Assembly: GCF_018325905.1 (NCBI RefSeq)
Contig: NZ_AP021901.1
Coordinates: 5,084,001 to 5,148,000, forward strand
Direction: 5' to 3'
Origin: Pseudomonas sp. St316
GTDB taxonomy: Bacteria; Pseudomonadota; Gammaproteobacteria; Pseudomonadales; Pseudomonadaceae
Length of the DNA: 64,000 bases
In this document: piece by piece, positions 25,717 through 33,979 of the stretch
How the letters are laid out: each line of letters begins with the position of its first letter
Numbering within the stretch: the stretch's first letter is position 1
Notes under the pieces: generated by a model
Database searches by the model: none
Told to the model about the DNA's origin: nothing
The model's input: only the letters and a program-made list of their open reading frames with translations
Translations under genes and position numbers: made by a program

Positions 25717-27351
25717 TCAGGTGCGGAAGCGGCCGGTCAGTTCTGCCAGGTTTCTCGACAGGCTGGACAGCTGTTGGCTGGCCTGCATGCTCTGGGCAGA
25801 GTTCGCCGCCGCTTCGTTGGACAAGTCGCGGATGTCGGAGATGTTACGGGCGATCTCTTCGGTGACGCTGCTCTGCTCCTCACAGGCGTTGGCGATCTGC
25901 GCGGCCATGTCGTTGATCCGCTGGATCGAGCCACTGGTACCACTGAGCACCTGATCGACACCCGCGGCGCGCTCGACGCTGTCACGGGCCTTGCTGCTAC
26001 CGACTTGCATGGCTTGCACGGCCTTGGCGACACCGCTTTGCAGGCGCTCGATACGCACCTGAATGTCCTTGGTCGAATCCTGGGTGCGCGCCGCCAGGGC
26101 CCTGACTTCGTCGGCCACCACTGCGAAACCGCGGCCTTGCTCGCCTGCCCGAGCCGCCTCGATGGCAGCGTTCAGCGCGAGCAGGTTGGTCTGTTCGGCA
26201 ATGCCCCGGATGACCTCAAGCACGGCACCGATGCTGGAGGTTTCCTGGGCCAATGCCTCGATGGTGCCCGAAGCGCTCTCCACTTCCAAGGCCAACTGAC
26301 GGATCGATTCAATGGTGCTGTTGACCACCTCGGTGCCGTCGCGAGACTGACTGCTGGCTTGCTGGGCGGCGTCCGAAGCGTTCACGGCATTGTGCGCCAC
26401 CTCATGCACCGCAGCACTCATCTGGGTCGCGGCGGTACTGACCTGGTCGAGCGCCGCATGTTCGCTGCTGATCAGTTGATCATTGGTCGCCGCCATATTC
26501 GCCATGGCGCGCGCCGCGGCATCGACCTCCCCGGTCACCCGGCCCACTTCGGCAATCAACGGCTGCAGCTTATCGAGGAAGCGGTTGAACGCACTGCCAA
26601 GCTGGCCCAACTCATCAGCCGAACGCACCTCAAGACGGCCCTTCAGATCGCCACCGCCCTCGGCGATCTGTTCGACACGGTGCAGCAGTCGACGCATTGG
26701 ACGCAGCACGACCATCGGCAAGGCAACGATCAGCAGGATGCAACCCAACAGACCCACCAACAAAATACCGCCCTGTTGCACTCCAACCGCCTGACCATGA
26801 TCAATCGCCGCCTGCCCCTCGCGCTGCGATGCGTCGTCTTCCAGCTCACCCAACTTGTCGATGGCATCACGCATGATGTCGAACTTACTTTCGCCGTCAC
26901 CAAAACTCAGCGCACTGGCGGCCTGCGGGTTGCTCGCAGCCTGCTCGACAACCTGCCGCGAAACCTGCGACCACTGTGCAAAACGATCATTGAACTGACT
27001 GACCAGCGCCAACGCCTCGGCACTCGGTTGCATCGCGGCATACTTCTGCACACGATCATAAGCTTGCTTCAGATTGTCCCGATGACTGGCACGCAGCGCC
27101 TCGGAATGACTGCCCGCATTGCCCCCAAGCAGGCTGCGCTCGGCAACAAAGGCCTGGTAGAGATCACGATCGGCGTTGAGCAACAGGCTGATGGCCGGCA
27201 GGTAGCGCTTGGTCAGTTGCGTACTGGACTCAGTCACCTGGCCGATGCCCCGCATGCCCGACCAGCCCATCAGCACCAACAACAGTGCCAGGAATGCAAT
27301 GGGCAGGGTGATTTTCCAGCGAAAGCCCAGATCGGCGAAAAACCGCAGCAT
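25717..27351 (-). CDS. Methyl-accepting chemotaxis protein
   Basis: A 544-residue chemoreceptor. TM1 is at about residues 12-32 ([17 protein letters not shown]), then a helical periplasmic sensor to about 185, TM2 at about 190-212 ([20 protein letters not shown]) and HAMP at 213-265. The signalling hairpin tip [20 protein letters not shown] is intact, so it should couple to CheA/CheW. No CheR-tethering pentapeptide is seen at the C-terminus. The ligand domain resembles four-helix-bundle sensors. The PhyH-type gene is directly downstream. Confidence 0.93.
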   Translation of the reverse strand: MLRFFADLGFRWKITLPIAFLALLLVLMGWSGMRGIGQVTESSTQLTKRYLPAISLLLNADRDLYQAFVAERSLLGGNAGSHSEALRASHRDNLKQAYDRVQKYAAMQPSAEALALVSQFNDRFAQWSQVSRQVVEQAASNPQAASALSFGDGESKFDIMRDAIDKLGELEDDASQREGQAAIDHGQAVGVQQGGILLVGLLGCILLIVALPMVVLRPMRRLLHRVEQIAEGGGDLKGRLEVRSADELGQLGSAFNRFLDKLQPLIAEVGRVTGEVDAAARAMANMAATNDQLISSEHAALDQVSTAATQMSAAVHEVAHNAVNASDAAQQASSQSRDGTEVVNSTIESIRQLALEVESASGTIEALAQETSSIGAVLEVIRGIAEQTNLLALNAAIEAARAGEQGRGFAVVADEVRALAARTQDSTKDIQVRIERLQSGVAKAVQAMQVGSSKARDSVERAAGVDQVLSGTSGSIQRINDMAAQIANACEEQSSVTEEIARNISDIRDLSNEAAANSAQSMQASQQLSSLSRNLAELTGRFRT

Positions 27352-27681
27352 GGGGTGACACTCCTTTCATGGGGGTTAACTTGCCTATCGGCAGCCATGC
27401 CTTGAGCTATAGACCATTAGTCCAATTGTTACAAAGCTTTGGGTGTTGGGAAGGCCGTGGTCATGCAGGTTGCGGAGGGGGTTGGGCGGGATAAAAAAGG
27501 TGGGAAAAGTCATTGCAGCGGGGAGTTTTCTGACATTTCTCGCCCACAAAATTTAGGGAATTTTCTGACTCATCATCTGATTGATGATTTTTCCAGCGAG
27601 GGCCTATAGTCCAAACGTCATTCGTAAGAGCGGCTCGGGTTTGGCGACTCGATGACAAATGGTAAGAAGGCCCTCAATTAA
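27352..27681. other. 330-bp intergenic region between divergent genes
   Basis: It lies upstream of the chemoreceptor gene (minus) and of the small plus-strand gene at 27682. The stretch 27500-27620 is AT-rich and contains a short inverted repeat (TCATCATCTGATTGATGA), a possible regulator site. I see no gene in it. Confidence 0.45.
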
Positions 27682-27960
27682 ATGGTGTTTGAAATGAATA
27701 GATATATGGCTCTTACCAGTAATGCCGACGATCAACCTCTCTTCGTCGATACCTCTGCGCCTTTGCACATCCTGCTCGACACGGCAGGCTATAGAATTCG
27801 CGCGGTCACCCAGCTTTTAGAGAACCTCGCCATGCGAGGGGATATTCCGAGTGACTCAGTGGTCCTTCAGGATTTTGCACAACTGTGCTGCATTCCGTTG
27901 AGGGATGGTTGCGATGTACTCAATGTCATAGCCCGACGGTTGGATGCAGAACCGGTCTAA
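27682..27960 (+). CDS. Small uncharacterised protein (possibly DUF3077 family)
   Basis: A 92-residue protein: FVDTSAPLHILLDTAGYRIR near residue 20, then a helical region rich in Leu and Asp. The layout resembles the short DUF3077 proteins common in Pseudomonas, but I am not certain. No signal peptide or membrane segment; likely cytoplasmic. A second in-frame ATG at 27694 is an alternative start. It marks the left border of the accessory patch and is followed by a REP of a third class. Confidence 0.6.
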   Translation: MVFEMNRYMALTSNADDQPLFVDTSAPLHILLDTAGYRIRAVTQLLENLAMRGDIPSDSVVLQDFAQLCCIPLRDGCDVLNVIARRLDAEPV

Positions 27961-28025
27961 TTCAAAGCCCTCTCACGGGGTAATGCCGATCAGCTAAGTG
28001 GATGCCTCGAGGAAACACACAAACC

Positions 28026-28101
28026 GTGGCGAGGGAGCTTGCTCCCGCTGGGTCGCGAAGCGACCCTGTTTTGGGGCTGCAGCGCAAGCTCCCTCGCCAC
28101 A
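28026..28101. repeat. REP-like inverted repeat of a third class (GTGGCGAGGGAGC type)
   Basis: Left arm GTGGCGAGGGAGCTTGCTCC, right arm ending AAGCTCCCTCGCCAC, with an internal smaller palindrome GGGTCGCGAAGCGACCC. It lies in the 306-bp gap upstream of the YafO-type toxin-antitoxin pair. Confidence 0.85.
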
Positions 28102-28266
28102 AGATAATTGCCCGTTTTTATTTCGCTTAACTGTCTGGCACTACTCTCACGGGGCCCATCTCGTCGAAACGAGCATGGTCCAATGACACCGAAACCCTCC
28201 GGTTTGCCCGGACTCGATTAATCACATAAGCTGATCAGCATGAATGCACAAACCTCGGAGGCTCCG

Positions 28267-28413
28267 ATGGCTACCACAAAAAAAGTCGAGAAAGCGCGCA
28301 GGAAAGTCACTCACGAAGAGCTGACATTTCTTGATGTTCGACAAGCTGCACGTGATGGTCAGAAAGTGTTCGATAAATTTGTAATCACTGGCAAGCTTCC
28401 TATTACCAAGTAG
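28267..28413 (+). CDS. Putative antitoxin of a YafO-type toxin (48 residues)
   Basis: A short ORF: MATTKKVEKARRKVTHEELT at the start, ending VITGKLPITK. Its stop lies 6 nt before the YafO-like toxin ATG. It has a strong ribosome site (GGAGG, 5-nt spacer). The basic first 14 residues and acidic/hydrophobic middle could form a small DNA-binding or toxin-wrapping peptide, but it has no recognisable YafN/Phd fold. An in-frame ATG at 28240 would give 57 residues. The antitoxin role is inferred only from its position. Confidence 0.6.
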   Translation: MATTKKVEKARRKVTHEELTFLDVRQAARDGQKVFDKFVITGKLPITK

Positions 28414-28419
28414 GCGTGG

Positions 28420-28836
28420 ATGCCAGCCGTTAAAATTTCCGCACTTTTTGAAGAGACACAGAACTGGAAAAATATTGCCGCACACTTTTATAACTACAAA
28501 GTGTGCGGGGAAGTCCCGGCTATCTTTGGCAGGGATGAAAAGCTCGATCTGAACGATATGTATCATATCCATCTCGCGAGCACCGCAGAAACACAAGCTC
28601 GCTGGGCCCGGATCGACCGTCAGTACTATCGCACTGCCTTAACAGAAGATCCTGATAACGATTTCTGGCTTATCTATGCCTATGATGATTTCAAAGAGGC
28701 GTACCTACTGCTGACGATCACTGGGCCAGACGCCCATAATCGAAAGGAATGGGGATCGTTTTTACGTACGATTCATAGCGATATCGTGGAACCTTGGATT
28801 GTAGGAAAAATCTCTTTCCCAGAGCTAGATGACTGA
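28420..28836 (+). CDS. YafO-family toxin (mRNA interferase)
   Basis: A 138-residue protein. It shows the YafO signature order: an N-terminal helix, FYNYKVCGEVPAIFGRDEKLD (compare GVLPDTFGRD in E. coli YafO), MYHIHLAS, and YDDFKEAYLLLTITGPDAHN (compare the LLIAIL-PEPH block). YafO is a ribosome-dependent endoribonuclease that stops translation. Size is close to E. coli YafO (132). It follows the short putative antitoxin by 6 nt. The gene is less GC-rich than the surrounding chromosome, which suggests acquisition. Confidence 0.8.
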   Translation: MPAVKISALFEETQNWKNIAAHFYNYKVCGEVPAIFGRDEKLDLNDMYHIHLASTAETQARWARIDRQYYRTALTEDPDNDFWLIYAYDDFKEAYLLLTITGPDAHNRKEWGSFLRTIHSDIVEPWIVGKISFPELDD

Positions 28837-28856
28837 CGCTATATAACCCAATCAAA

Positions 28857-28880
28857 GGAAACGGGGGACAGACCGTTTCC
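28857..28880. repeat. Small palindrome with GGGACAGACC core
   Basis: GGAAACGG and CCGTTTCC pair perfectly around GGGACAGA. The same GGGACAGACC core recurs in the longer inverted repeat at 29387-29471. It resembles the REP-type elements linked to REP-associated tyrosine transposases in other bacteria (from family knowledge). Confidence 0.6.
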
Positions 28881-28890
28881 CCCGACTGCT

Positions 28891-28959
28891 TGTCCAAGTG
28901 GACGTGGATCAGGTGTCCAAATGATCGTGGGCTGAGTGTCCAAGTGTCGTGGAGTCCGC
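28891..28959 (+). repeat. Three tandem 23-bp imperfect direct repeats
   Basis: TGTCCAAGTGGACGTGGATC begins at 28891, a second copy TGTCCAAATGATCGTGGG at 28914 and a third TGTCCAAGTGTCGTGGAG at 28937: an exact 23-bp period. They end 56 bp before the Phd-like antitoxin start. They could be operator copies or the terminal repeat array of an IS21-like element remnant. Confidence 0.65.
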
Positions 28960-29014
28960 AACACATCCTGGTATGCGACGTTTTTTATGTGCGATATTTG
29001 TTCGGAGACAAATC

Positions 29015-29305
29015 ATGGCAGCGTTGCTTGAACGAGCTGAACAGGCCGTATCGGTTACCGCAATGGTTCGCGGCTTTAGCGCGAAGCTCAAAGAAGTATC
29101 AAGTCGCGCCACTGACCGCTTGGTCATATTCAAAGACAATGAACCGGCAGCCGTCATCATAAACGTAGAAGCCTATCAAGAGATGCTTGATGAGCTGGAA
29201 GACTTGCGCATTGAGGCGATTGCACGTGACCGACTGGCTAATTTCGATCCACAAACGGCCATTTCTCACGCAGATATGCGTGCGAGGTACGCCAAGAAAG
29301 ACTAA
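29015..29305 (+). CDS. Phd/YefM-type antitoxin
   Basis: A 96-residue protein: ATDRLVIFKDNEPAAVIINV then EAYQEMLDELEDLRIEAIAR, the typical Phd/YefM DNA-binding beta-alpha core followed by a toxin-binding helix. Start at 29015 (MAALLERAEQ) is chosen over the longer frame from 28949 because GGAGAC precedes it and the family starts there. Next to it the toxin gene starts 10 nt later but is truncated, so this antitoxin is an orphan here. Confidence 0.85.
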   Translation: MAALLERAEQAVSVTAMVRGFSAKLKEVSSRATDRLVIFKDNEPAAVIINVEAYQEMLDELEDLRIEAIARDRLANFDPQTAISHADMRARYAKKD

Positions 29306-29314
29306 AGATTTTCG

Positions 29315-29386
29315 ATGGTTTGGGGAGTCACGTATCACCCGGATACCGAGGCTGACTTCGATCAGTTGGGATCCGCAGCGGCGAAC
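29315..29386 (+). pseudogene. Truncated ParE/RelE-like toxin remnant
   Basis: MVWGVTYHPDTEADFDQLGS is the characteristic N-terminus of ParE/RelE-fold toxins, but family similarity ends after about 22 residues. The frame runs on into the inverted repeat at 29387 and unrelated sequence to 29641. The element's left end coincides with the break, so insertion or a deletion at that element destroyed the toxin. Start codon and spacing after the antitoxin (10 nt) are preserved. Confidence 0.75.
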
Positions 29387-29471
29387 AGGGGAAACGAGGG
29401 ACAGACCACGATTTTGAGTTCACTTGTGACCTCTCCTCTTCATAATCGTGGTCTGTCCCCTTGTCCCCTTT
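29387..29471. repeat. Inverted repeat with GGGACAGACC arms (REP/RAYT-type)
   Basis: Arms of about 27 bp: GGGGAAACGAGGGACAGACC at the left, and its near-complement ending GGTCTGTCCCCTTGTCCCC at the right, around a 30-bp centre. It lies exactly where the toxin gene breaks off. No transposase is encoded, so it must be non-autonomous. Confidence 0.75.
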
Positions 29472-29505
29472 CGAACCGTAAGGCCTTAGGGCGTTACGGC
29501 TCGAA
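29470..29505. repeat. Imperfect hairpin downstream of the orphan secreted protein gene
   Basis: TTCGAACCGTAAGGC (29470-29484) pairs with GCGTTACGGCTCGAA (29491-29505) with two mismatches. It directly follows the GGGACAGACC element and lies just past the stop of the minus-strand gene at 29515. It has no T-run, so a terminator function is doubtful. Confidence 0.45.
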
Positions 29506-29514
29506 GCTATTGAA

Positions 29515-30111
29515 TTATCTTTCACTTACTGCTGGGGTTACGGGCAACTCATCGATTCCTTGTAGCTCAACGGCAGTAGGAGAGCCTTTGATCGGCCCTA
29601 GGACAATTTCGTCCAGCCCATTCTCACGCTTAAAACTATAGATCGTCTGTCCAACCCATTTCTCAGTTTTGGGAAGCGCTTGTCCATTCTGTTTGGCGAC
29701 CCAGCTCGATCGATACTTCCCATATAGAGACCCAGGATAATCGACCCTCAAAGCGTCATCGATCTTGGTTTTGAGCTCGTCAGGCGTGCACTCTGTCGTT
29801 GGGGTGAAAAATCCGCGGTTTTGGCAGGACATTCGAAACAACACAGGCGCGAGTTTGACGGCATCAACCGTTACTCGAATGAAATAGGCATTCGCCAGAT
29901 CAAAATGATATTCGCTTTTAGGAGTGCCAGGACTGTACAGAAGCGAGCAACAATCCTTCGCATACTTCATGGGCTCAGCTCCTTGAGCCAGAAGCTGTTT
30001 ATACGTGAAAGCTTCGGCCGTCCGAATGATGCTGGCAGGACCTTCCGCAAAGCTGGGGACGGGCGCAGCCAGTACCAAAAGCGCACCGAGAGGCGAGAAC
30101 ATGAGCCGCAT
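29515..30111 (-). CDS. Orphan secreted protein of unknown function
   Basis: A 198-residue protein with a signal peptide (MRLMFSPLGALLVLAAPVPS, cleavage near SFA/EG). The mature part has four Cys (DCCSLL, SCQNR, TECTP), which suggests disulfides in the periplasm. I recognise no family. It is less GC-rich than its neighbours, points towards the broken toxin-antitoxin locus, and lies directly downstream of tRNA-Ser on the same strand. This fits recently acquired DNA. Confidence 0.65.
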   Translation of the reverse strand: MRLMFSPLGALLVLAAPVPSFAEGPASIIRTAEAFTYKQLLAQGAEPMKYAKDCCSLLYSPGTPKSEYHFDLANAYFIRVTVDAVKLAPVLFRMSCQNRGFFTPTTECTPDELKTKIDDALRVDYPGSLYGKYRSSWVAKQNGQALPKTEKWVGQTIYSFKRENGLDEIVLGPIKGSPTAVELQGIDELPVTPAVSER

Positions 30112-30238
30112 TATCGAATCCTTGTGAACGGTTGGAGAGGCAACAAAACCAATCTACAAGATTGGCCGGCACTGCCTCCTTTGCACATGCGGGTTTCCCT
30201 TATGCCCTAAAAATGCCCTAAACGAAACGCTACAAACG

Positions 30239-30275
30239 AAAAAGCCCCTGAAATGTTCAACCATTTCAGGGGCTT
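30239..30275 (-). terminator. Rho-independent terminator after tRNA-Ser
   Basis: GCCCCTGAAATG and CATTTCAGGGGC form a perfect 12-bp stem with a 6-nt loop, followed on the minus strand by a run of five T. It ends transcription of the tRNA gene 16 bp away. Confidence 0.85.
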
Positions 30276-30290
30276 AGTCATACACAATAA

Positions 30291-30380
30291 TGGCGGAGAG
30301 ATAGGGATTTGAACCCTAGGTACTGTCGCCAGTACAACGGATTTCGAATCCGTCCCGTTCGGCCACTCCGGCATCTCTCC
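30291..30380 (-). tRNA. tRNA-Ser(CGA)
   Basis: A 90-nt class II tRNA with a complete acceptor stem (GGAGAGA/TCTCTCC), long variable arm (TGGCGACAGTACC region) and encoded CCA end. The anticodon loop TTCGAAA gives CGA, reading the UCG serine codon. Its 3' end faces the low-GC accessory patch, a common integration-site arrangement. Confidence 0.95.
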
Positions 30381-30463
30381 AGTGGCGCGCATCATACCAG
30401 CACATTCGCCGGAAGCGAACCCCCGAGCGAAATTTTTTCCGTGCTATCAGATGCTTGCGTCGA

Positions 30464-31177
30464 TTACAGCGGCACACCCAGACGCTGGGCGACTTCTTCG
30501 TAGGCTTCGATGACGTCACCGAGGCCCTGGCGGAAGCGGTCCTTGTCCATCTTCTTCTTGGTGTCCTTGTCCCAGAGGCGGCAGCCGTCCGGGCTGAATT
30601 CGTCGCCCAGGACGATGGAGCCGTCGCTGAACACACCGAATTCAAGCTTGAAGTCCACCAGCAGCAGGCCGGCGTCGTCGAACAGCTTGGTCAGCACTTC
30701 GTTGACCTTGAGGGACAGCTCCTTCATGCGGGCCAGTTGCTCGGCGGTACCCCAACCGAATGCCACGACGTGGGATTCGTTGATGAACGGGTCGCCCTTG
30801 GCGTCGTCCTTCAGGAACAGCTCGAAGGTGTAGGGGTTGAGCTTCATGCCCTCTTCCACGCCCAAGCGCTTGACCAGGCTGCCGGCGGCGTAGTTACGCA
30901 CGACGCATTCGACCGGGATCATGTCCAGCTTCTTGACCAGGCATTCGTTGTCGCCCAGCAGCTTGTCGAACTGGGTCGGCACGCCGGCGGCTTCGAGTTT
31001 CTGCATGATGAAGGCGTTGAACTTGTTGTTCACCATGCCCTTGCGGTCCAGTTGTTCGATGCGCTTGCCGTCGAACGCCGAGGTGTCGTTGCGAAACAGC
31101 AGGATCAAGCGGTCAGCGTCGTCGGTCTTGTAAACCGACTTGGCTTTGCCGCGGTAGAGTTCTTCACGTTTTTCCAT
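30464..31177 (-). CDS. purC: SAICAR synthetase
   Basis: A 237-residue purine biosynthesis enzyme that joins CAIR and aspartate using ATP. Motifs: the N-terminal [20 protein letters not shown], the substrate loop [13 protein letters not shown], and [20 protein letters not shown] with [12 protein letters not shown]. Length matches the family. A tRNA-Ser gene lies downstream on the same strand and an MBL-fold gene upstream, the conserved Pseudomonas order. Confidence 0.96.
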   Translation of the reverse strand: MEKREELYRGKAKSVYKTDDADRLILLFRNDTSAFDGKRIEQLDRKGMVNNKFNAFIMQKLEAAGVPTQFDKLLGDNECLVKKLDMIPVECVVRNYAAGSLVKRLGVEEGMKLNPYTFELFLKDDAKGDPFINESHVVAFGWGTAEQLARMKELSLKVNEVLTKLFDDAGLLLVDFKLEFGVFSDGSIVLGDEFSPDGCRLWDKDTKKKMDKDRFRQGLGDVIEAYEEVAQRLGVPL

Positions 31178-31204
31178 GATGGGCTCCGCTTGCTAAGTAG
31201 TGGG

Positions 31205-31963
31205 CTAGGCGATATGTCGCCAGTCGAGCCCTGAATCTTGATCGGCCAATTGCAGCCAGTCCGGGTCGCACCCAAGGGTGTCGACAAAACATTGCCGGGC
31301 CAGCTGCGGCAGGTTGTTCTTGCTGCTCAGATGGGCCAGGACCAGGTGTTGCAGGCCTTGCCAGCCCAACTCGGCCACCAGGAACGCTGCCTGGTGGTTA
31401 TTCAAATGTCCGTGCTCCCCGCCTACCCGCTGCTTGAGAAAGTACGGGTAGTAACCACGGGCCAACATGTCGCGACAGTGGTTGGACTCGATCATCAATG
31501 CATCGAGGTCCCGGTAACTGTCCATCACCCTGTCGCAATACGACCCCAGGTCGGTCAGCAGCCCAAAGCGCCGCTCGCCGTCGCTGAACACATATTGCGT
31601 CGGCTCCCGGGCATCATGCGCCACGCTGACCACGCTGATATCCAGGCAACCGATGCGCAGTTGCTCGCCACCGGCCACGAAGCCGGCTGGCTCAATGGGC
31701 TTGCGCAGGCCGTCCAGTGTCCCACGACTCAGGTACACCGGCAGATTGTAGCGCCGAGACAGCAAACCCACGCCATGCACGTGGTCGGCATGTTCGTGGG
31801 TCACGAGTATCGCGCTCAGTTGCGCCGGGTGCACACCCAGGCGCAACAGGCGCTTCTCGGTTTCCCGCAGGGAGAAACCACAATCGACCAACACATACGT
31901 GCCGGCGCTGGCTACCAGCGTGCCGTTCCCTTGGCTACCGCTGCCGAGAACGGCAAAACGCAT
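31205..31963 (-). CDS. Metallo-beta-lactamase-fold hydrolase (YycJ/WalJ-like)
   Basis: A 252-residue MBL-fold protein. Metal ligands are visible in VTHEHADHVHGVG (HxHxDH), further His in VSVAHDAREPTQ and GHLNNHQAAF, and an Asp in LLTDLGSY. It begins MRFAVLGSGSQGNG, the typical start of WalJ/YycJ-like exonuclease-related proteins. It lies between purC and bamC, probably cotranscribed (5-bp gap to bamC). Substrate (nucleic acid or other) is unknown. Confidence 0.9.
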   Translation of the reverse strand: MRFAVLGSGSQGNGTLVASAGTYVLVDCGFSLRETEKRLLRLGVHPAQLSAILVTHEHADHVHGVGLLSRRYNLPVYLSRGTLDGLRKPIEPAGFVAGGEQLRIGCLDISVVSVAHDAREPTQYVFSDGERRFGLLTDLGSYCDRVMDSYRDLDALMIESNHCRDMLARGYYPYFLKQRVGGEHGHLNNHQAAFLVAELGWQGLQHLVLAHLSSKNNLPQLARQCFVDTLGCDPDWLQLADQDSGLDWRHIA

Positions 31964-31967
31964 CGGA

Positions 31968-33083
31968 TCAGCCCAGGTTGTCCTGAATCACACCCAACAC
32001 CTTGCGGGCCACATCCGCCGGCGCCACGGTGTTGATGTTCTTCTCGACGGTGACCTGGACGTTGTCGCCGACCTTGCTCAGGCGAACCTGATAACGCTCG
32101 GCGCGAGCCTCGATTTCTTCCTTGTCCGGCTTGCTGCCGAACAGGCCACTGAAGAAGCCAGGCTTCTCGTCTTTCTTCTCGGCCTTTTCAGCGAGGTTGA
32201 TGTAGTAAAGGCCCAGGCTGCGGTTGATGTCTTCAACGCGCCACTCACCCTGCTCCAGCGCACGGCCAACGCTCGACCAGGCACGGTCCAGGTCGGAGCC
32301 GACGTTGAGCACCGGGTTGCCGCTGCCGTCTTCGCTCAGGCTGACGCGGCTCGGCGCATCGAATTCCTTGGACGCCAGCATCGAGACCGAACCGCCCTGC
32401 TCTGCGGTACGACTCATGCTGGCAAGCATGTCGTCCACCAGCGCAGCGTCGAGGCCGGTATTGACCGAACGGTTGGTGAAAGCCACGTCGGCGGTGCTGC
32501 CGGCAGGCCGCTCGGCGCTGACCACATAGACTTCACTGGTGTTGCGCTGCACGCCCGGCTCGATACGCACCCGCACGCGGGTTTCGGCGTCGGCCGCGAC
32601 ACCGGCGGCGCTCATGCGCTTGGCCATGGCGGCAGACAGTTCATCGGAGCGCTGCCAGGTGGTGGTGAATTCGCCAGTTTGTGGGCGCTGTTCGTCCAGG
32701 CGGAAACCGTTGTCCTGGAAGAACTGGATCGCCACGGGCCAGACCTCGGCCGGTGGATGCTGGCCCATGACCCAGCTGGAGTCGCCACTCTTCTGCAGGG
32801 TGTAGTCGCTGGCATCGGCCACGGCCGACAGCGGCTGTGGACGTGGGACGATGTATTCGCCCTTGACGCTATCGTCGGCTACGTTGCGCGGGATCGGCAG
32901 CAACGGATCCAGGCGCTTGGCAACGCTGACGTCTTGCGGCAGTTGCATCGGTGCAGTCTGTTGCGCCTGCAGGTAATCGCTACCACGGTCGCGGAAGTAA
33001 CCTTCCGGTCCCCAGATCCATCCGCAGCCGCTGGTGCTGGAGATAATCAAGGCAAGTGCGGAAAGTCCGGCCATTCGCTTCAT
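31968..33083 (-). CDS. bamC: Outer-membrane assembly lipoprotein BamC
   Basis: A 371-residue lipoprotein of the BAM complex, which inserts beta-barrel proteins in the outer membrane. The lipobox STSGC gives Cys20. The flexible N-terminal segment binding BamD is followed by two helix-grip domains (EVWPVAIQFFQDNGFRLDEQ, and later AWSSVGRALEQGEWRVEDIN). It lies 18 bp after dapA on the same strand, matching the conserved dapA-bamC operon. Confidence 0.93.
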   Translation of the reverse strand: MKRMAGLSALALIISSTSGCGWIWGPEGYFRDRGSDYLQAQQTAPMQLPQDVSVAKRLDPLLPIPRNVADDSVKGEYIVPRPQPLSAVADASDYTLQKSGDSSWVMGQHPPAEVWPVAIQFFQDNGFRLDEQRPQTGEFTTTWQRSDELSAAMAKRMSAAGVAADAETRVRVRIEPGVQRNTSEVYVVSAERPAGSTADVAFTNRSVNTGLDAALVDDMLASMSRTAEQGGSVSMLASKEFDAPSRVSLSEDGSGNPVLNVGSDLDRAWSSVGRALEQGEWRVEDINRSLGLYYINLAEKAEKKDEKPGFFSGLFGSKPDKEEIEARAERYQVRLSKVGDNVQVTVEKNINTVAPADVARKVLGVIQDNLG

Positions 33084-33100
33084 GCGTTGTACTTCCTCAA

Positions 33101-33979
33101 TTAAACCAGGACGCCGGACTGGCGCAGGGCCTGCCGCAGCGGTTCGTGACAGGGGGTGCTCAGCCAGGTCAGTGGCAGGCGGATGCCTTCGTGCATCAGG
33201 CCCATCTCAACCAAGGCCCACTTCACCGGAATCGGGTTGGCCTCGATGAACAGGTCCTTGTGCAACGGCATCAGTTTTTCGTTGATTGCCCGTGCAGTCT
33301 CGGCGTCGCCCTTGAGCGCGGCCTCGCACAGGTCGGCCATTTCGCGCGGGGCAACGTTGGCAGTGACGGAGATGTTGCCCTTGCCACCCATCAGGATCAG
33401 CTCGACGGCTGTCGGATCATCACCGGACATCACGATGAAGTCCTTGCTCACGCCATCGAGGATGGCCTTGGCGCGCTTCATGTCGCCGGTGGCTTCCTTG
33501 ATGCCGATGATGTTCGGCACGGTGGACAGGCGGATCACGGTCTCGGCCTGCATGTCGCAGGAGGTGCGGCCGGGAACGTTATAGAGGATCTGCGGGATGT
33601 CGACGGCTTCGGCAATGTGCTTGAAGTGCTGGTACAAGCCTTCCTGGGTCGGCTTGTTGTAGTACGGAACGACCAGCAGGCAGGCGTCGGCACCGGCTTC
33701 CTTGGCGTTGCGGGTCAGCTCGACGGCCTCGCGGGTCGAGTTGGCGCCGGTGCCGGCGATGACCGGAATGCGACCGTTGACCTGCTTGACCACGGCACGG
33801 ATGACTTCGATGTGCTCATTGACGTCGAGGGTTGCCGACTCGCCGGTGGTACCGACGGCGACAATGGCATGGGTGCCGTTCTCAAGGTGGAAGTCCACGA
33901 GTTTGCTGAGGCTGGCCCAGTCAAGATGCCCTTGTGCATCCATGGGTGTGACCAGTGCCACCATACTGCCCGCAATCAT
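33101..33979 (-). CDS. dapA: 4-hydroxy-tetrahydrodipicolinate synthase
   Basis: A 292-residue TIM-barrel aldolase of lysine and cell-wall synthesis, condensing pyruvate with aspartate semialdehyde. Visible catalytic residues: Lys161 in [10 protein letters not shown] (Schiff base), Tyr133 in ILYNVPGRT and Thr44/45 in AVGTTGES. The start at 33979 ([14 protein letters not shown]) is the family start; the frame open to 34027 is rejected. It is first in the dapA-bamC-MBL-purC run and divergent from gcvR. Confidence 0.96.
   Translation of the reverse strand: MIAGSMVALVTPMDAQGHLDWASLSKLVDFHLENGTHAIVAVGTTGESATLDVNEHIEVIRAVVKQVNGRIPVIAGTGANSTREAVELTRNAKEAGADACLLVVPYYNKPTQEGLYQHFKHIAEAVDIPQILYNVPGRTSCDMQAETVIRLSTVPNIIGIKEATGDMKRAKAILDGVSKDFIVMSGDDPTAVELILMGGKGNISVTANVAPREMADLCEAALKGDAETARAINEKLMPLHKDLFIEANPIPVKWALVEMGLMHEGIRLPLTWLSTPCHEPLRQALRQSGVLV

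Noticed and set aside
29470..29505. Hairpin with GTTAC/GTAAC-like ends, considered as an integron attC site
   Set aside because: The core does not fit the GTTRRRY/RYYYAAC consensus of attC, and no integrase or cassette array is nearby.
29387..29641. C-terminal continuation of the truncated toxin frame
   Set aside because: It is encoded by the inverted repeat and unrelated sequence; no ParE/RelE features appear after codon 22.
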